A stretch of DNA of 64,000 bases from Chiayiivirga flava (GTDB lineage Bacteria > Pseudomonadota > Gammaproteobacteria > Xanthomonadales > Xanthomonadaceae), in NCBI RefSeq assembly GCF_014202825.1, contig NZ_JACHHP010000004.1, positions 186,001-250,000 of the forward strand, given 5' to 3'. This document shows positions 23,407 through 31,958 of this stretch, in pieces. Positions within the stretch are counted from its first letter, which is position 1. Each line of letters opens with the position of its first letter. Both the position numbers and the translations under genes were made by a program. Under the pieces are notes generated by a model. It did not search any database. It had not been told where the DNA came from and saw nothing but the letters and a program-made list of their open reading frames with translations.

Positions 23407-24399
23407 ATGCGCCTGCTTGTCACCGCCGCCCTGCTGCTCGCGGCCTCCGGCATCGTCCGCGGCGCGGACGAACTCATCGTGTATTCGGAGCGGCAGGAAC
23501 CGCTGATCAAGCCGATGTTCGATACCTACACCGCCGAAACCGGCGTGAAGATCCGCTACCTCACCGATTCGGCGCCGGTGCTGATCGAGCGACTGGCGGC
23601 CGAAGGCGAGGCCACGCGCGCCGATCTCTTCATGTCGGTGGACGCCGGCAACCTGTGGCAGGCGGCCGAGCGTGGACTGCTGGCGAAGACCTCGTCGCCT
23701 GTGATCGATGCGGCGATTCCCTCGAACCTGCGCGATCCGGACGGGCAGTGGGTGTCGCTGTCGCTGCGTGCGCGCACCATCGTGTATTCGACCGAGCGCG
23801 TGAAGGCGACGGATCTGTCGACCTACGAGCAGTTGGCCGAGCCGGTGTGGAAGGGGCGTCTGTGCCTGCGTTCGTCGAAGAAGGTCTACAACCAGTCGCT
23901 GACCGCGACGATGATCGCGCGCCTCGGCGCGGAGAAGACCGAAGACGTGCTGCGCGGCTGGGTGGCCAATCTCGCCGCGCCGCCCTTCGCCGACGACACC
24001 CAGCTGATCAACGCCATCGCCGCCGGGCAGTGCGACGTGGGCCTGGTCAACACCTACTACCTCGGTCGCCTGATCAAGAACGACGCCGACCTGCCGGTGA
24101 CCGTGTTCTGGCCGAACCAGAACGATGCCGGCGTGCACGTGAACGTGTCCGGCGCCGGAATCACGAAACATTCGAAGCACAAGGAACAGGCGCAGAAGCT
24201 GTTGGAATGGCTGGCGTCGGACGAAGCGCAGGACGAATTCGCGCGCCTGAATTTCGAATTCCCGGCCAAGCCCGGCATCGGCGTCGACCCGATCGTCGCG
24301 GCGTGGAGCACCTTCAAGGCCGATCCGGTGAACGTGGTCGAGGCCGGGCGGCGGCAGGCGGATGCGGTGAAGTTGATGGATCGGGCGGGGTGGAAGTGA
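23407..24399 (+). CDS. Fe(3+) ABC transporter periplasmic binding protein (FbpA/AfuA-like)
   Basis: The 330-residue protein has a signal peptide (cleavage near GIVRGA, residue 20) and mature start DELIVYSERQE, typical of the family. The adjacent tyrosines Y217-Y218 (VNTYYLGRL) are the conserved ferric-ion ligands. SRYLTDSAP-like and GAGITKHSKHKEQAQ segments also fit. It would capture ferric ion in the periplasm for a permease encoded 350 bases downstream. A Fur box sits just upstream. No ATP-binding subunit is encoded in this neighbourhood. Confidence 0.92.
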   Translation: MRLLVTAALLLAASGIVRGADELIVYSERQEPLIKPMFDTYTAETGVKIRYLTDSAPVLIERLAAEGEATRADLFMSVDAGNLWQAAERGLLAKTSSPVIDAAIPSNLRDPDGQWVSLSLRARTIVYSTERVKATDLSTYEQLAEPVWKGRLCLRSSKKVYNQSLTATMIARLGAEKTEDVLRGWVANLAAPPFADDTQLINAIAAGQCDVGLVNTYYLGRLIKNDADLPVTVFWPNQNDAGVHVNVSGAGITKHSKHKEQAQKLLEWLASDEAQDEFARLNFEFPAKPGIGVDPIVAAWSTFKADPVNVVEAGRRQADAVKLMDRAGWK

Positions 24400-24749
24400 G
24401 TCGATTCGGATTGTCGTAGCGCGGACGCGTGGCGCAGGGCGCCGGGCAGCTGTTTGCCGAGTAGAACGTCGTAGCGCTCTGCGGATGTCGACGGAGTCCG
24501 GCAAGGTCTATCCGCTTCAATCCGTCATTCCCGCGAATGCGGGAATCCAGTGCCCCTTCTTGGTTTTCCCGCTTAAAGAAGCTCAAACCGAGCAGAGGCA
24601 CTGGATTCCCGCATTCGCGGGAATGACGATGTTAGGTTGATGTGGTAACTGGGTAGCGTGCTTCGTTGAGATACGGCCACACCCAACCCAAGCATGAAAC
24701 AGCCATCACGGCGACAATGCGCTCACATGGCACTCGACGCTTCCTCTCG
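24400..24749. other. 350-bp gap with palindromic repeat element
   Basis: This gap between the iron-binding protein and permease genes holds a 106-bp inverted-repeat element (24523-24628) and otherwise no recognisable gene. The element may uncouple expression of the two transporter genes or set their ratio by ending part of the transcripts. Confidence 0.6.
24523..24628. repeat. Interspersed palindromic repeat, perfect 32-bp arms
   Basis: Arms at 24523-24554 and 24597-24628 are exact reverse complements of 32 bases with a 42-base loop. Each arm also contains its own smaller palindrome (ATTCCCGC-GAAT-GCGGGAAT). The arm consensus CGTCATTCCCGCGAATGC resembles the other element at 37720-37813, so both belong to one GTCRTYCC-type family. 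It looks like a REP/MITE-like mobile or structural repeat. Confidence 0.85.
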
Positions 24750-26336
24750 ATGAGCACCACCGCCGGCCCCACACGCCTCGCCGCGTGGCTGCTCGCCCTG
24801 CCGATGATCGCGCCGCTGTTGCTGCTCGCTGCCAGCTGGCGCGATCCGCAACCCGCCGTCTGGGCGCACCTGCGCGACGTCGTGCTCACCGACGTGCTGC
24901 TCAACACCGCAGCGCTCGCCGTCCTCGTCGTCCTTCTCGTCTCCGTCCTCGGCGTCTCGCTCGCCTGGTTGTCCGCGCGCTGCGACTACCCCGGCCGCCG
25001 CTGGCTCGACTGGGCCCTCGTGCTGCCGCTCGCCATGCCCGGTTACGTCGCCGCCTTCGCCTACGTCGGCCTGTTCGACTACGCGGGTCCGGTGCAATCG
25101 ACATGGCGCGCACTGAGCGGATCCCGCGCCGCTCTCGTCGACATCCGCAGCCTCGGCGGCGCCGCCGTCGTGCTGTCGCTGGTGCTGTATCCCTACGTCT
25201 ATCTCGTCGTCCGCGCCGCCTTCCTGAAACAGGGCGCCGCCGCCTTCGACGCCGCGCGTTCGCTCGGTCATTCGCCGTGGCGTGCCTTCGTCCGCGTCGC
25301 GCTGCCGTTGGCACGCCCCGCATGGATCGCCGGCGTCTCGCTCGCGCTGCTCGAAACGCTCGCGGACTTCGGCGCCGTTTCCATCCTGGGCGTCGACACC
25401 TTTACCACCGCCATCTACAAGGTGTGGTTCGGCCTGTATTCGCTGCCCGGCGCCGCGCAGCTGGCGTGCGTGTTGCTGTTGCTGGTCTCCGGCGTGCTGC
25501 TGCTCGAACGGTTCACGCGCGGCCGCGGGCGCGTGGCCGAGCGCAGCCTGCGCGCGATGCCGCGCCTGCGCCTGCGTGGCGCGCGCGCGTGGGGCGCCAC
25601 CACGTTTGCCGTGCTCGTCTTCGGTTTCGGCTTCGTGTTGCCGGTCGCTCGTCTGGTGCAATGGGCGATCGCCGCCGGCGCATGGCCCGACGGTCTCGGC
25701 GAAGTCGCCACCAACACCGCACTCATCGGTGCCACCGTCGCCGGCGTGGTGCTGGTGATCGGCCTCGCGTTCGCGCTGCTCGAACACCGCCGCCCGCACG
25801 ACCGCTGGCTGCGCGCCCCCGTCTTCATCGCCAACCTCGGCTACGCCGTCCCCGGCACCGTGCTGGCGGTGGCGAGCATGCTGTTGCTGCTGCGCGCCGA
25901 ACACGCACTCGCCGCCTCGCTGGGGTGGACCGTGGCGCTCTCGTCCAGCGTCGCCGCCATGGTGGTGGCACTGACGCTGCGCTTCCTGCGGGTCGGCCAC
26001 GACACCGTCGAATCGGGCCTGCACGCGCTGCGCCCGGACCTGCTCGAATCCGCCCGCCTGCTCGGCGCCGGTCCGTGGCGTCGCCTGCACCGCATCGTGC
26101 TGCCGCTGCTGCGTCCGAGCCTGCTCGCCGCGCTGCTCCTGGTGCTGGTGGAAACGATGAAGGAAATGCCCGCCACCCTGATGCTGCGCCCGTTCGGCTG
26201 GGACACGCTCGCGGTGAAGATCCACGGCTACACCGCCGAAGGCCTGTGGGAGCAGGCCGCGTGGCCGGCGCTGCTGCTGATCGGCATCGGCCTGCTGCCG
26301 GTGTGGCTGCTGGTGCGTCGGAGCGGGGATTTGTGA
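24750..26336 (+). CDS. Iron(III) ABC transporter permease (FbpB-like)
   Basis: With ATG at 24750 the protein is 528 residues; an in-frame ATG at 24717 would add 11 residues, and neither has a clear ribosome site. It contains about 12 membrane helices as two fused permease halves. Each half carries the EAA-type loop that contacts the ATPase: AARSLGHSPWRAFVRVALPL at about 165-190 and SARLLGAGPWRRLHRIVLPL at about 431-456. It should move ferric ion delivered by the upstream binding protein through the inner membrane. The ATPase must be supplied from elsewhere, since gcvT follows directly. Confidence 0.9.
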   Translation: MSTTAGPTRLAAWLLALPMIAPLLLLAASWRDPQPAVWAHLRDVVLTDVLLNTAALAVLVVLLVSVLGVSLAWLSARCDYPGRRWLDWALVLPLAMPGYVAAFAYVGLFDYAGPVQSTWRALSGSRAALVDIRSLGGAAVVLSLVLYPYVYLVVRAAFLKQGAAAFDAARSLGHSPWRAFVRVALPLARPAWIAGVSLALLETLADFGAVSILGVDTFTTAIYKVWFGLYSLPGAAQLACVLLLLVSGVLLLERFTRGRGRVAERSLRAMPRLRLRGARAWGATTFAVLVFGFGFVLPVARLVQWAIAAGAWPDGLGEVATNTALIGATVAGVVLVIGLAFALLEHRRPHDRWLRAPVFIANLGYAVPGTVLAVASMLLLLRAEHALAASLGWTVALSSSVAAMVVALTLRFLRVGHDTVESGLHALRPDLLESARLLGAGPWRRLHRIVLPLLRPSLLAALLLVLVETMKEMPATLMLRPFGWDTLAVKIHGYTAEGLWEQAAWPALLLIGIGLLPVWLLVRRSGDL

Positions 26337-26442
26337 TTCGGGATTGGTGATTCGGGATTGGTGATTCGTGATTCGCTCCGGGATTCCGCACGCGTGCACG
26401 TAGCGGCTCTTGCGAATCTCGAATCTCGAATCTCGAATCTCG
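26334..26442. repeat. Short tandem repeats GATTCGGGATTGGT and CGAATCT
   Basis: Starting in the last codons of the permease gene, a 14-base unit (gattcgggattggt) occurs about two and a half times and then degenerates to gattcgtgattcg. At 26413-26442 the 7-base word cgaatct is repeated four times. The second block is close to the reverse complement of the first, so a long stem could form. This is a common kind of intergenic filler in this bacterial group. Confidence 0.75.
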
Positions 26443-26471
26443 CCCCCGACTCCCGACTCCCCGGCCTCTCC

Positions 26472-26477
26472 TATAAT
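26472..26477 (+). promoter_or_regulatory. -10 box (TATAAT) of gcvT
   Basis: A consensus TATAAT followed by CCGCG lies 28 bases before the gcvT start. The -35 region is not well conserved. Confidence 0.6.
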
Positions 26478-26504
26478 CCGCGTTTCCCCGCACCGGACCG
26501 GACC

Positions 26505-27611
<1,107 letters not shown>

Positions 27612-27653
27612 GCGCGACGCGTCGACCCCGTGCCGCGGTTCGCAGGGCCAAGG

Positions 27654-27659
27654 TACAAT
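27654..27659 (+). promoter_or_regulatory. Putative -10 box (TACAAT) of gcvH
   Basis: TACAAT followed by CCGCC lies 42 bases before gcvH, so gcvH may have its own promoter besides read-through from gcvT. Confidence 0.45.
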
Positions 27660-27700
27660 CCGCCGCGCCTGCGATCCGACCCCTTCCTGGAGCTTGAGCG

Positions 27701-28096
27701 ATGAACGAAATTCCCGGCGATCTGAAGTTCCTGCGCTCGCACGAGTGGGCGCGCATCGACGACAACGGCCGCGTTACCGTGGGCATCTCCGAGCACGCCC
27801 AGGCCCAGCTCGGCGACCTGGTGTATGTGGAGCTGCCGGACCTCGGCGACCACGTCGACCAGGGCGCGGCGTGCGCGGTGGTGGAATCGGTGAAGGCCGC
27901 CTCGGACATCTACAGCCCGATCGCCGGCAAGGTGGTGGCGGTCAACGAGTCGCTGTCGGACAAGCCCGAAACCATCAACGAGGACGCCTTCGGCGACGGC
28001 TGGATCTTCACGATCGAGCCCGACGACGTGGGTCAGATGGAGGAGCTGCTGACCCCGGACGAGTACGCCGCGCTGCTGGAGGAAGAGGAACATTGA
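27701..28096 (+). CDS. gcvH: Glycine cleavage system H protein
   Basis: The 131-residue lipoyl carrier has the family's beta-sandwich sequence ([31 protein letters not shown]). The lipoylated lysine is K65 in [12 protein letters not shown]. It shuttles the aminomethyl intermediate between the P, T and L proteins. It starts with ATG after TGGAGC. It probably shares a transcript with gcvT, with a possible extra promoter at 27654. Confidence 0.96.
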   Translation: MNEIPGDLKFLRSHEWARIDDNGRVTVGISEHAQAQLGDLVYVELPDLGDHVDQGAACAVVESVKAASDIYSPIAGKVVAVNESLSDKPETINEDAFGDGWIFTIEPDDVGQMEELLTPDEYAALLEEEEH

Positions 28097-28689
28097 TCGC
28101 GCCCCGGCGCATCGTCCGCATCGATTTTCCGGCCGCCTTGTGCGGCCGGAGTCGTTTCCGGCGACCGGAATCGGTGGCATCCGGCCGCGGGTAGGTCTGT
28201 GCGGAGGCGTCGTGGTCGGGGCGTCGTGGGCGGCAACCCGGCGAGCGCGTCGCCGGCATGTGCGATCGATCGTCGACCGATGCCTCCGCTGCATCTGCAT
28301 CCGCGCACCGCGTACGCAGAGCGCGTGCATCGTCACGCCGGCGCGCGCCGCACGTCGATTTTTTTCGCGCACTTTTGCGCATTTGCGCTTGTGCGGCGCA
28401 GGAAATCCGCGCGCGCGCGACGCCGTGCGGAAAAAAAAGCGGGAACGATTCAGTCGCCGCGCGCGCACCGCGGCGGCATGCGAAGCGACCCTGCGGCAAC
28501 GTCGCCGCTGCGCACCGCGCGTGTGCCCGACGCGGTGCGAGCCCTGTTTTTCCGTGCTCTTTTCGCAACGCGCGTGCGACACACGCGGCGGCGCACGCAT
28601 GCATCGCGACGCGGCGCACGCGCCGTGGTGCACGTGCCGGCACCGGTCGCTTGCGTCGCGCTGCGCGCACGCGAAAAAAAGTTTGTGAA
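28097..28689. other. ~590-bp gene-free region with A/T homopolymer runs
   Basis: No credible gene was found. After a small hairpin near 28132-28146 (ggccgccttgtgcggcc), the sequence is rich in alternating GCGC/CGCA words broken by runs of seven or eight A or T (near 28358, 28433 and 28675). Open frames here are Arg/Cys/His-rich and look like noise. It could be a regulatory or structural region upstream of the histone-like gene. Confidence 0.5.
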
Positions 28690-28695
28690 AGGTTG

Positions 28696-28724
28696 TTGAC
28701 AGTCGCACAACGCATGTTTAGGTT
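28696..28724 (+). promoter_or_regulatory. Sigma-70-type promoter upstream of histone-like gene
   Basis: A perfect -35 TTGACA (28696-28701), a 17-base spacer and TAGGTT (28719-28724, 4 of 6 to TATAAT) form the best promoter in the window. It is preceded by an A-rich stretch (gaaaaaaagtttgtgaaa) that could act as an UP element. Confidence 0.7.
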
Positions 28725-28730
28725 TCGCGC

Positions 28731-28923
28731 AACTGAAGCTTCCAAGAGAAGCGGTGATTCGAGTCGACAACAAAGCGAGCGACGCACGCGACATCCATGT
28801 CGCGACGAACTCCACCCCGGTGGTTCGGGGCTCCGTCTCCTCCGAATTCCGCGCCGCGACCTTCGCGAAAGCCTCCCTTTTCTCCGAATACGACGCCCGG
28901 GTTCGAACGAGCCCGGGCGTTTT
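28731..28923 (+). ncRNA. Candidate small RNA or leader with attenuator
   Basis: Between the promoter at 28696 and the terminator-like hairpin ending at 28923 lie about 190 bases with no convincing protein. A 69-codon frame here runs on through the terminator and lacks a ribosome site. The arrangement predicts a short stand-alone transcript. Alternatively it is a leader that ends early unless RNA polymerase reads on into the histone-like gene 89 bases further. No known RNA family was recognised. Confidence 0.45.
28894..28923 (+). terminator. Intrinsic terminator/attenuator hairpin
   Basis: The 8-bp stem cgcccggg / cccgggcg (28894-28901, 28912-28919) encloses a 10-base loop and is followed by TTTTCGT. 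It lies upstream of the histone-like coding region, so it would control read-through rather than end that gene. Confidence 0.6.
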
Positions 28924-29011
28924 CGTATGCGGCGTGACGAGCGCCGTGCAGCAAGGGCGATAGCCCGCTGGGCAACTGTTCCACCAAAGCCAACTGACGA
29001 GGAGTTTCACC

Positions 29012-29413
29012 ATGGCAATGAAGAAAGCGATGAAGAAGCCGGCCGCGAAGAAATCGCCGGCCAAGAAGGCCGCCAAGAAAACCGCCGCCAAGAAGGTCGC
29101 GAAGAAGAGCGCGGCGAAGAAGGCCGTGAAGAAGTCGCCGGCCAAGAAGGCCGCGAAGAAGGCGGTGAAGAAGAGCGCGGCAAAGAAGGCCGTGAAGAAG
29201 TCGCCGGCCAAGAAGGCTGCGAAGAAATCCGCCAAGAAGGCCGTGAAGAAGTCGCCGGCCAAGAAGGCTGCCAAGAAAGCCGCGAAAAAGCCCGCCGCCA
29301 AGAAGGCTGCGAAGAAACCCGCTGCGAAAAAGGCCGCGAAAAAGCCTGCCCGCAAGCCTGCCAAGAAGCCTGCCCCGATGATGCCGGCGGCTCCGGTGGC
29401 ACCGGCCCTCTGA
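29012..29413 (+). CDS. Histone H1-like lysine-rich DNA-binding protein
   Basis: The 133-residue protein is almost wholly Lys, Ala, Pro and Ser in tandem SPAKKAAKKAVKK/AAKKPAAKK units, ending in a short neutral tail (MMPAAPVAPAL). This composition matches the C-terminal domain of eukaryotic histone H1 and bacterial AlgP/Hc1-type proteins, which bind and compact DNA without sequence specificity. GAGGAG is a strong ribosome site. The repeats are also near-identical in DNA, so length variation by slippage or recombination is likely. A strong promoter and an internal terminator lie upstream, suggesting regulated expression. Confidence 0.85.
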   Translation: MAMKKAMKKPAAKKSPAKKAAKKTAAKKVAKKSAAKKAVKKSPAKKAAKKAVKKSAAKKAVKKSPAKKAAKKSAKKAVKKSPAKKAAKKAAKKPAAKKAAKKPAAKKAAKKPARKPAKKPAPMMPAAPVAPAL

Positions 29414-29441
29414 GGCCGGACGGCGCGAAACGCGCCCTGGA

Positions 29442-29480
29442 CTCTCTCCCCGTTTGCCCAGGCGGGGAGAGAGGCCTTTC
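29442..29480 (+). terminator. Terminator hairpin after histone-like gene
   Basis: An 11-bp perfect stem (ctctctccccg / cggggagagag, 29442-29452 and 29463-29473) with a 10-base loop is followed by gcctttcc, a weak T-tract. It lies 28 bases after the stop codon. Confidence 0.7.
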
Positions 29481-29878
29481 CGGAATCGATCGAACGCGCA
29501 CTCGCGCCGCAAGCATTCCGACGGAGCCGACCCGTCCGCCGGCGCAGCCAGGCCGGACGTCACCCGAGCGATCTCATCTGACTCGACGTCAACCGATTCG
29601 ACGTCCGCCGATTCGACCCCGCATCGACCTCATGTCCGCGTGCCGCCCTGCGTGGCTGTGATCGACACGGCGCGCGCCGCCGTCGATTCGAGCCGCCCGC
29701 AGGATCGGCGCGCCGCCCGCCACCGACCGGACGCCTGCGACTGCCGCGACATCCGACATCCGAAGCATCGAAGGGGTTCCCATGATGCGATGTCCGGGAT
29801 CCGTCCTGCGGATCGGCATCGCGTGCCGCACGCACAGCCTGGCCGACCGATATGGCTCTTGCCTCGCGTCGTGCAGCC
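29481..29878. other. ~400-bp region without a recognisable gene
   Basis: This gap between the histone-like gene and the convergent serine hydrolase gene contains a short degenerate tandem of gattcgacgtc-like words (about 29583-29625). Nothing else is recognisable. Open frames here are shadows with Arg/Ala-rich composition. Confidence 0.4.
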
Positions 29879-31156
29879 TCAGCCGCGCTTGCGCGTGCGC
29901 GTCTTGAAGCGGTCGAGCTCCAGCCAGTCCTGCTGCGGCAGGCCGAGGTAACGATCGAGCGCGGTCGGCAGCAGGCCGCTCGGCACCGCGCTTTCGCAGT
30001 TCCAGACCACGGCCATGCCGAAGCCGTTGTCCGGCAGGAACGCGATCATCGCGCGATACCCCTGCACCGCCCCGGCGTGATAGACGACGGTGTGACCGGC
30101 GTAGTCGTACACGCGCCAGCCCAGCGCATAGTGGGCGCCGCGCAGGCGTTCGCGGCGCCACGGCGAGGCCGTGGTTTCGCCCGGCGTCTCCACGAGCGGC
30201 GCCTGCACGCTCGCGAGCACGTCGTCGGACAAGACGTCCGGATACTCGCCCAGTTGCGCGCGCAACCACACCGACAGGTCGCGAATGCTGGCGTTGACGC
30301 CGGCCGCCGGCGGGATGCGGTAGTAGTTTTCCTTCGGCCGCACCGGCATCCAGCCGCCGCCGCGCGCCTTGACGTGCGGCCGTGCCCAGCTCGGACTTGC
30401 CTCCAGCGCTTCGCGACCGAAGGTGGCGCCGTACATGCCGAGCGGGTGGAAGATGCGCTTCTCGACCTGGTGCGAATAGAAGTCGCCGGTGGCCGCGAAG
30501 GTCATGTCGCCGATCAGGCTGAAGGCGATGTTCTGGTAGCTGTAGCACTGGCCCGCATCGCAGATCGGCTTGGCTTCGGCCAGGCGTGCGGCCAGCAGCG
30601 GATAGGGTTCGTCGTCCTCGAGCAGGCGGTCGTGCGTATTGTGCGGCAGGCCGACGCGGTGGCTGAGGATGTCCTTCACCGTCAGTGTCTGCGCCTGCTG
30701 CATGTTGCGCAGCTTGAAGGCGGGCAGGTGGTCGGCGATGCGCGTGTCCCAGCGCAGCGCGCCGTCCCGCACCAGCAGCGCGGTCAGCGTGCCGGCGAAG
30801 GCCTTCGACAGCGACGCGAGGCGAAACGCGGTGTCCGCGTCCACCGGGTCGCGCCGACCGACCTGCACCACGCCGAAGCCGCGTTCGAGCAGCACCTGGT
30901 CGTCCTGCACGATGGCGATCGCCATGCCGCTGACCTTGGCATCGTCGATGATGCGTTGCCCGAGCGCTTCGATGCGGGTGGCCAGCGCGCCCTGGTCGCG
31001 TTCGGACAGCAGCGCGCGGTGCGAGGCGGCGAGCGGGCGGGGTTGGCCCGCGTTGTCCGCCTGCGCCGTCGGCAGCAGCAGGGCCAGCAGCGTGGCGGCG
31101 AGCACGCCGCGCGTCACACGCGGCAGCGTCGGGAGTCTGACTATCGTACGCGGCAT
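29879..31156 (-). CDS. Serine hydrolase, class C beta-lactamase/PBP fold
   Basis: The 425-residue protein has a signal peptide (cleavage near AQA, residue 33). The SxxK motif is S115-L-S-K118, the second motif is Y207-Q-N209, and HAGAVQGY replaces the KTG triad. These define the large family containing AmpC, DD-peptidases, esterases and peptide hydrolases. The specific substrate cannot be read from the sequence; HxG in place of KTG is more usual in esterase or peptidase members than in true AmpC. It ends in a basic tail (FKTRTRKRG). It is monocistronic, divergent from the lemA-like gene. Confidence 0.88.
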   Translation of the reverse strand: MPRTIVRLPTLPRVTRGVLAATLLALLLPTAQADNAGQPRPLAASHRALLSERDQGALATRIEALGQRIIDDAKVSGMAIAIVQDDQVLLERGFGVVQVGRRDPVDADTAFRLASLSKAFAGTLTALLVRDGALRWDTRIADHLPAFKLRNMQQAQTLTVKDILSHRVGLPHNTHDRLLEDDEPYPLLAARLAEAKPICDAGQCYSYQNIAFSLIGDMTFAATGDFYSHQVEKRIFHPLGMYGATFGREALEASPSWARPHVKARGGGWMPVRPKENYYRIPPAAGVNASIRDLSVWLRAQLGEYPDVLSDDVLASVQAPLVETPGETTASPWRRERLRGAHYALGWRVYDYAGHTVVYHAGAVQGYRAMIAFLPDNGFGMAVVWNCESAVPSGLLPTALDRYLGLPQQDWLELDRFKTRTRKRG

Positions 31157-31254
31157 GTCCTGCGTATGCTTGGGTGCGTGATCGCATTCTAGCGCGGTTT
31201 TCGGCGGTGTTTTCCGCGCCCGCGCGCCGCTGCATTCATCACAGGAGACTCCCC

Positions 31255-31866
31255 ATGACCTCGCTCTTGCTCTCGTTCGTCCTGCTGATCGTGGTGGCCG
31301 TGGTGCTCGGCGCCTGGGCGATCGGCATCTACAACGGCCTGATCCAGTCGCGCAACGGCTACAAGAACGCGTTCGCGCAGATCGACGTGCAGCTCAGCCG
31401 CCGCTACGACCTGATCCCGAACCTCGTCGAAACGGCCAAGGGCTACATGAGCCACGAGCGCGATACGCTCGAAGCGGTGATCCGCGCACGCGCCGCGGCG
31501 ATGACGGGCCTGGGCGCCGCGAAGGCCAACCCGGGCGATCCGGCCGCGATGCAGCAGCTGGCCGGCGCCGAAGGCGGGCTCGGTGCCGCGCTCGGCCGGC
31601 TGATGGTGGTCAGCGAGGCCTATCCGGACCTCAAGGCCAACCAGAACATGATGCAGCTCACCGAAGAGCTGACCTCGACCGAGAACAAGGTCGCGTTCGC
31701 GCGCCAGGCCTACAACGACGCGGTGATGACCTACAACAACAAGCGCGAGGTGTTTCCGAACACCATCCTCGCCGGGATGTTCAACTTCCAGCCCGCTGCG
31801 CTGCTGGAAATCGCCGCCGACGAGGCGCACAAGCGCGAAGCGCCGAAGGTTTCGTTCGGCGGTTGA
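31255..31866 (+). CDS. LemA-family protein
   Basis: The ATG at 31255 follows CAGGAG and gives 203 residues. An N-terminal membrane helix (3-25) is followed by the LemA helical domain with YNGLIQSRNGYKNAFAQIDV, RRYDLIPNLVETAKGYM, ELTSTENKVAFARQAYNDAV and FPNTILAGMFNF. Family members sit in the inner membrane facing the periplasm and are frequently paired with M48 metalloproteases or TPM proteins. Here an M48-type gene starts 92 bases downstream, so one transcript is likely. Confidence 0.92.
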   Translation: MTSLLLSFVLLIVVAVVLGAWAIGIYNGLIQSRNGYKNAFAQIDVQLSRRYDLIPNLVETAKGYMSHERDTLEAVIRARAAAMTGLGAAKANPGDPAAMQQLAGAEGGLGAALGRLMVVSEAYPDLKANQNMMQLTEELTSTENKVAFARQAYNDAVMTYNNKREVFPNTILAGMFNFQPAALLEIAADEAHKREAPKVSFGG

Positions 31867-31958
31867 ACGCGGTTTTCCACGCCGCGCCGGCATTGCCGGG
31901 CGGCGTGGCCGGTCCGGCGGCGGCGCCCGGCGTCGTCCCGCAGCGCAACGGAGCAGCG

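Noticed and set aside
26337-26504. Glycine riboswitch upstream of gcvT
   Set aside because: The gap is filled by simple tandem repeats and a promoter; no paired aptamer-like fold was recognised.
28140-28688. Possible 182-codon gene before the histone-like gene
   Set aside because: Extreme Arg/Cys/His content, no ribosome site, overlapping frames of equal quality; treated as noncoding.
28754-28963. 69-codon frame in the histone gene leader
   Set aside because: It runs straight through the terminator hairpin and has no ribosome site; a noncoding leader or small RNA fits better.
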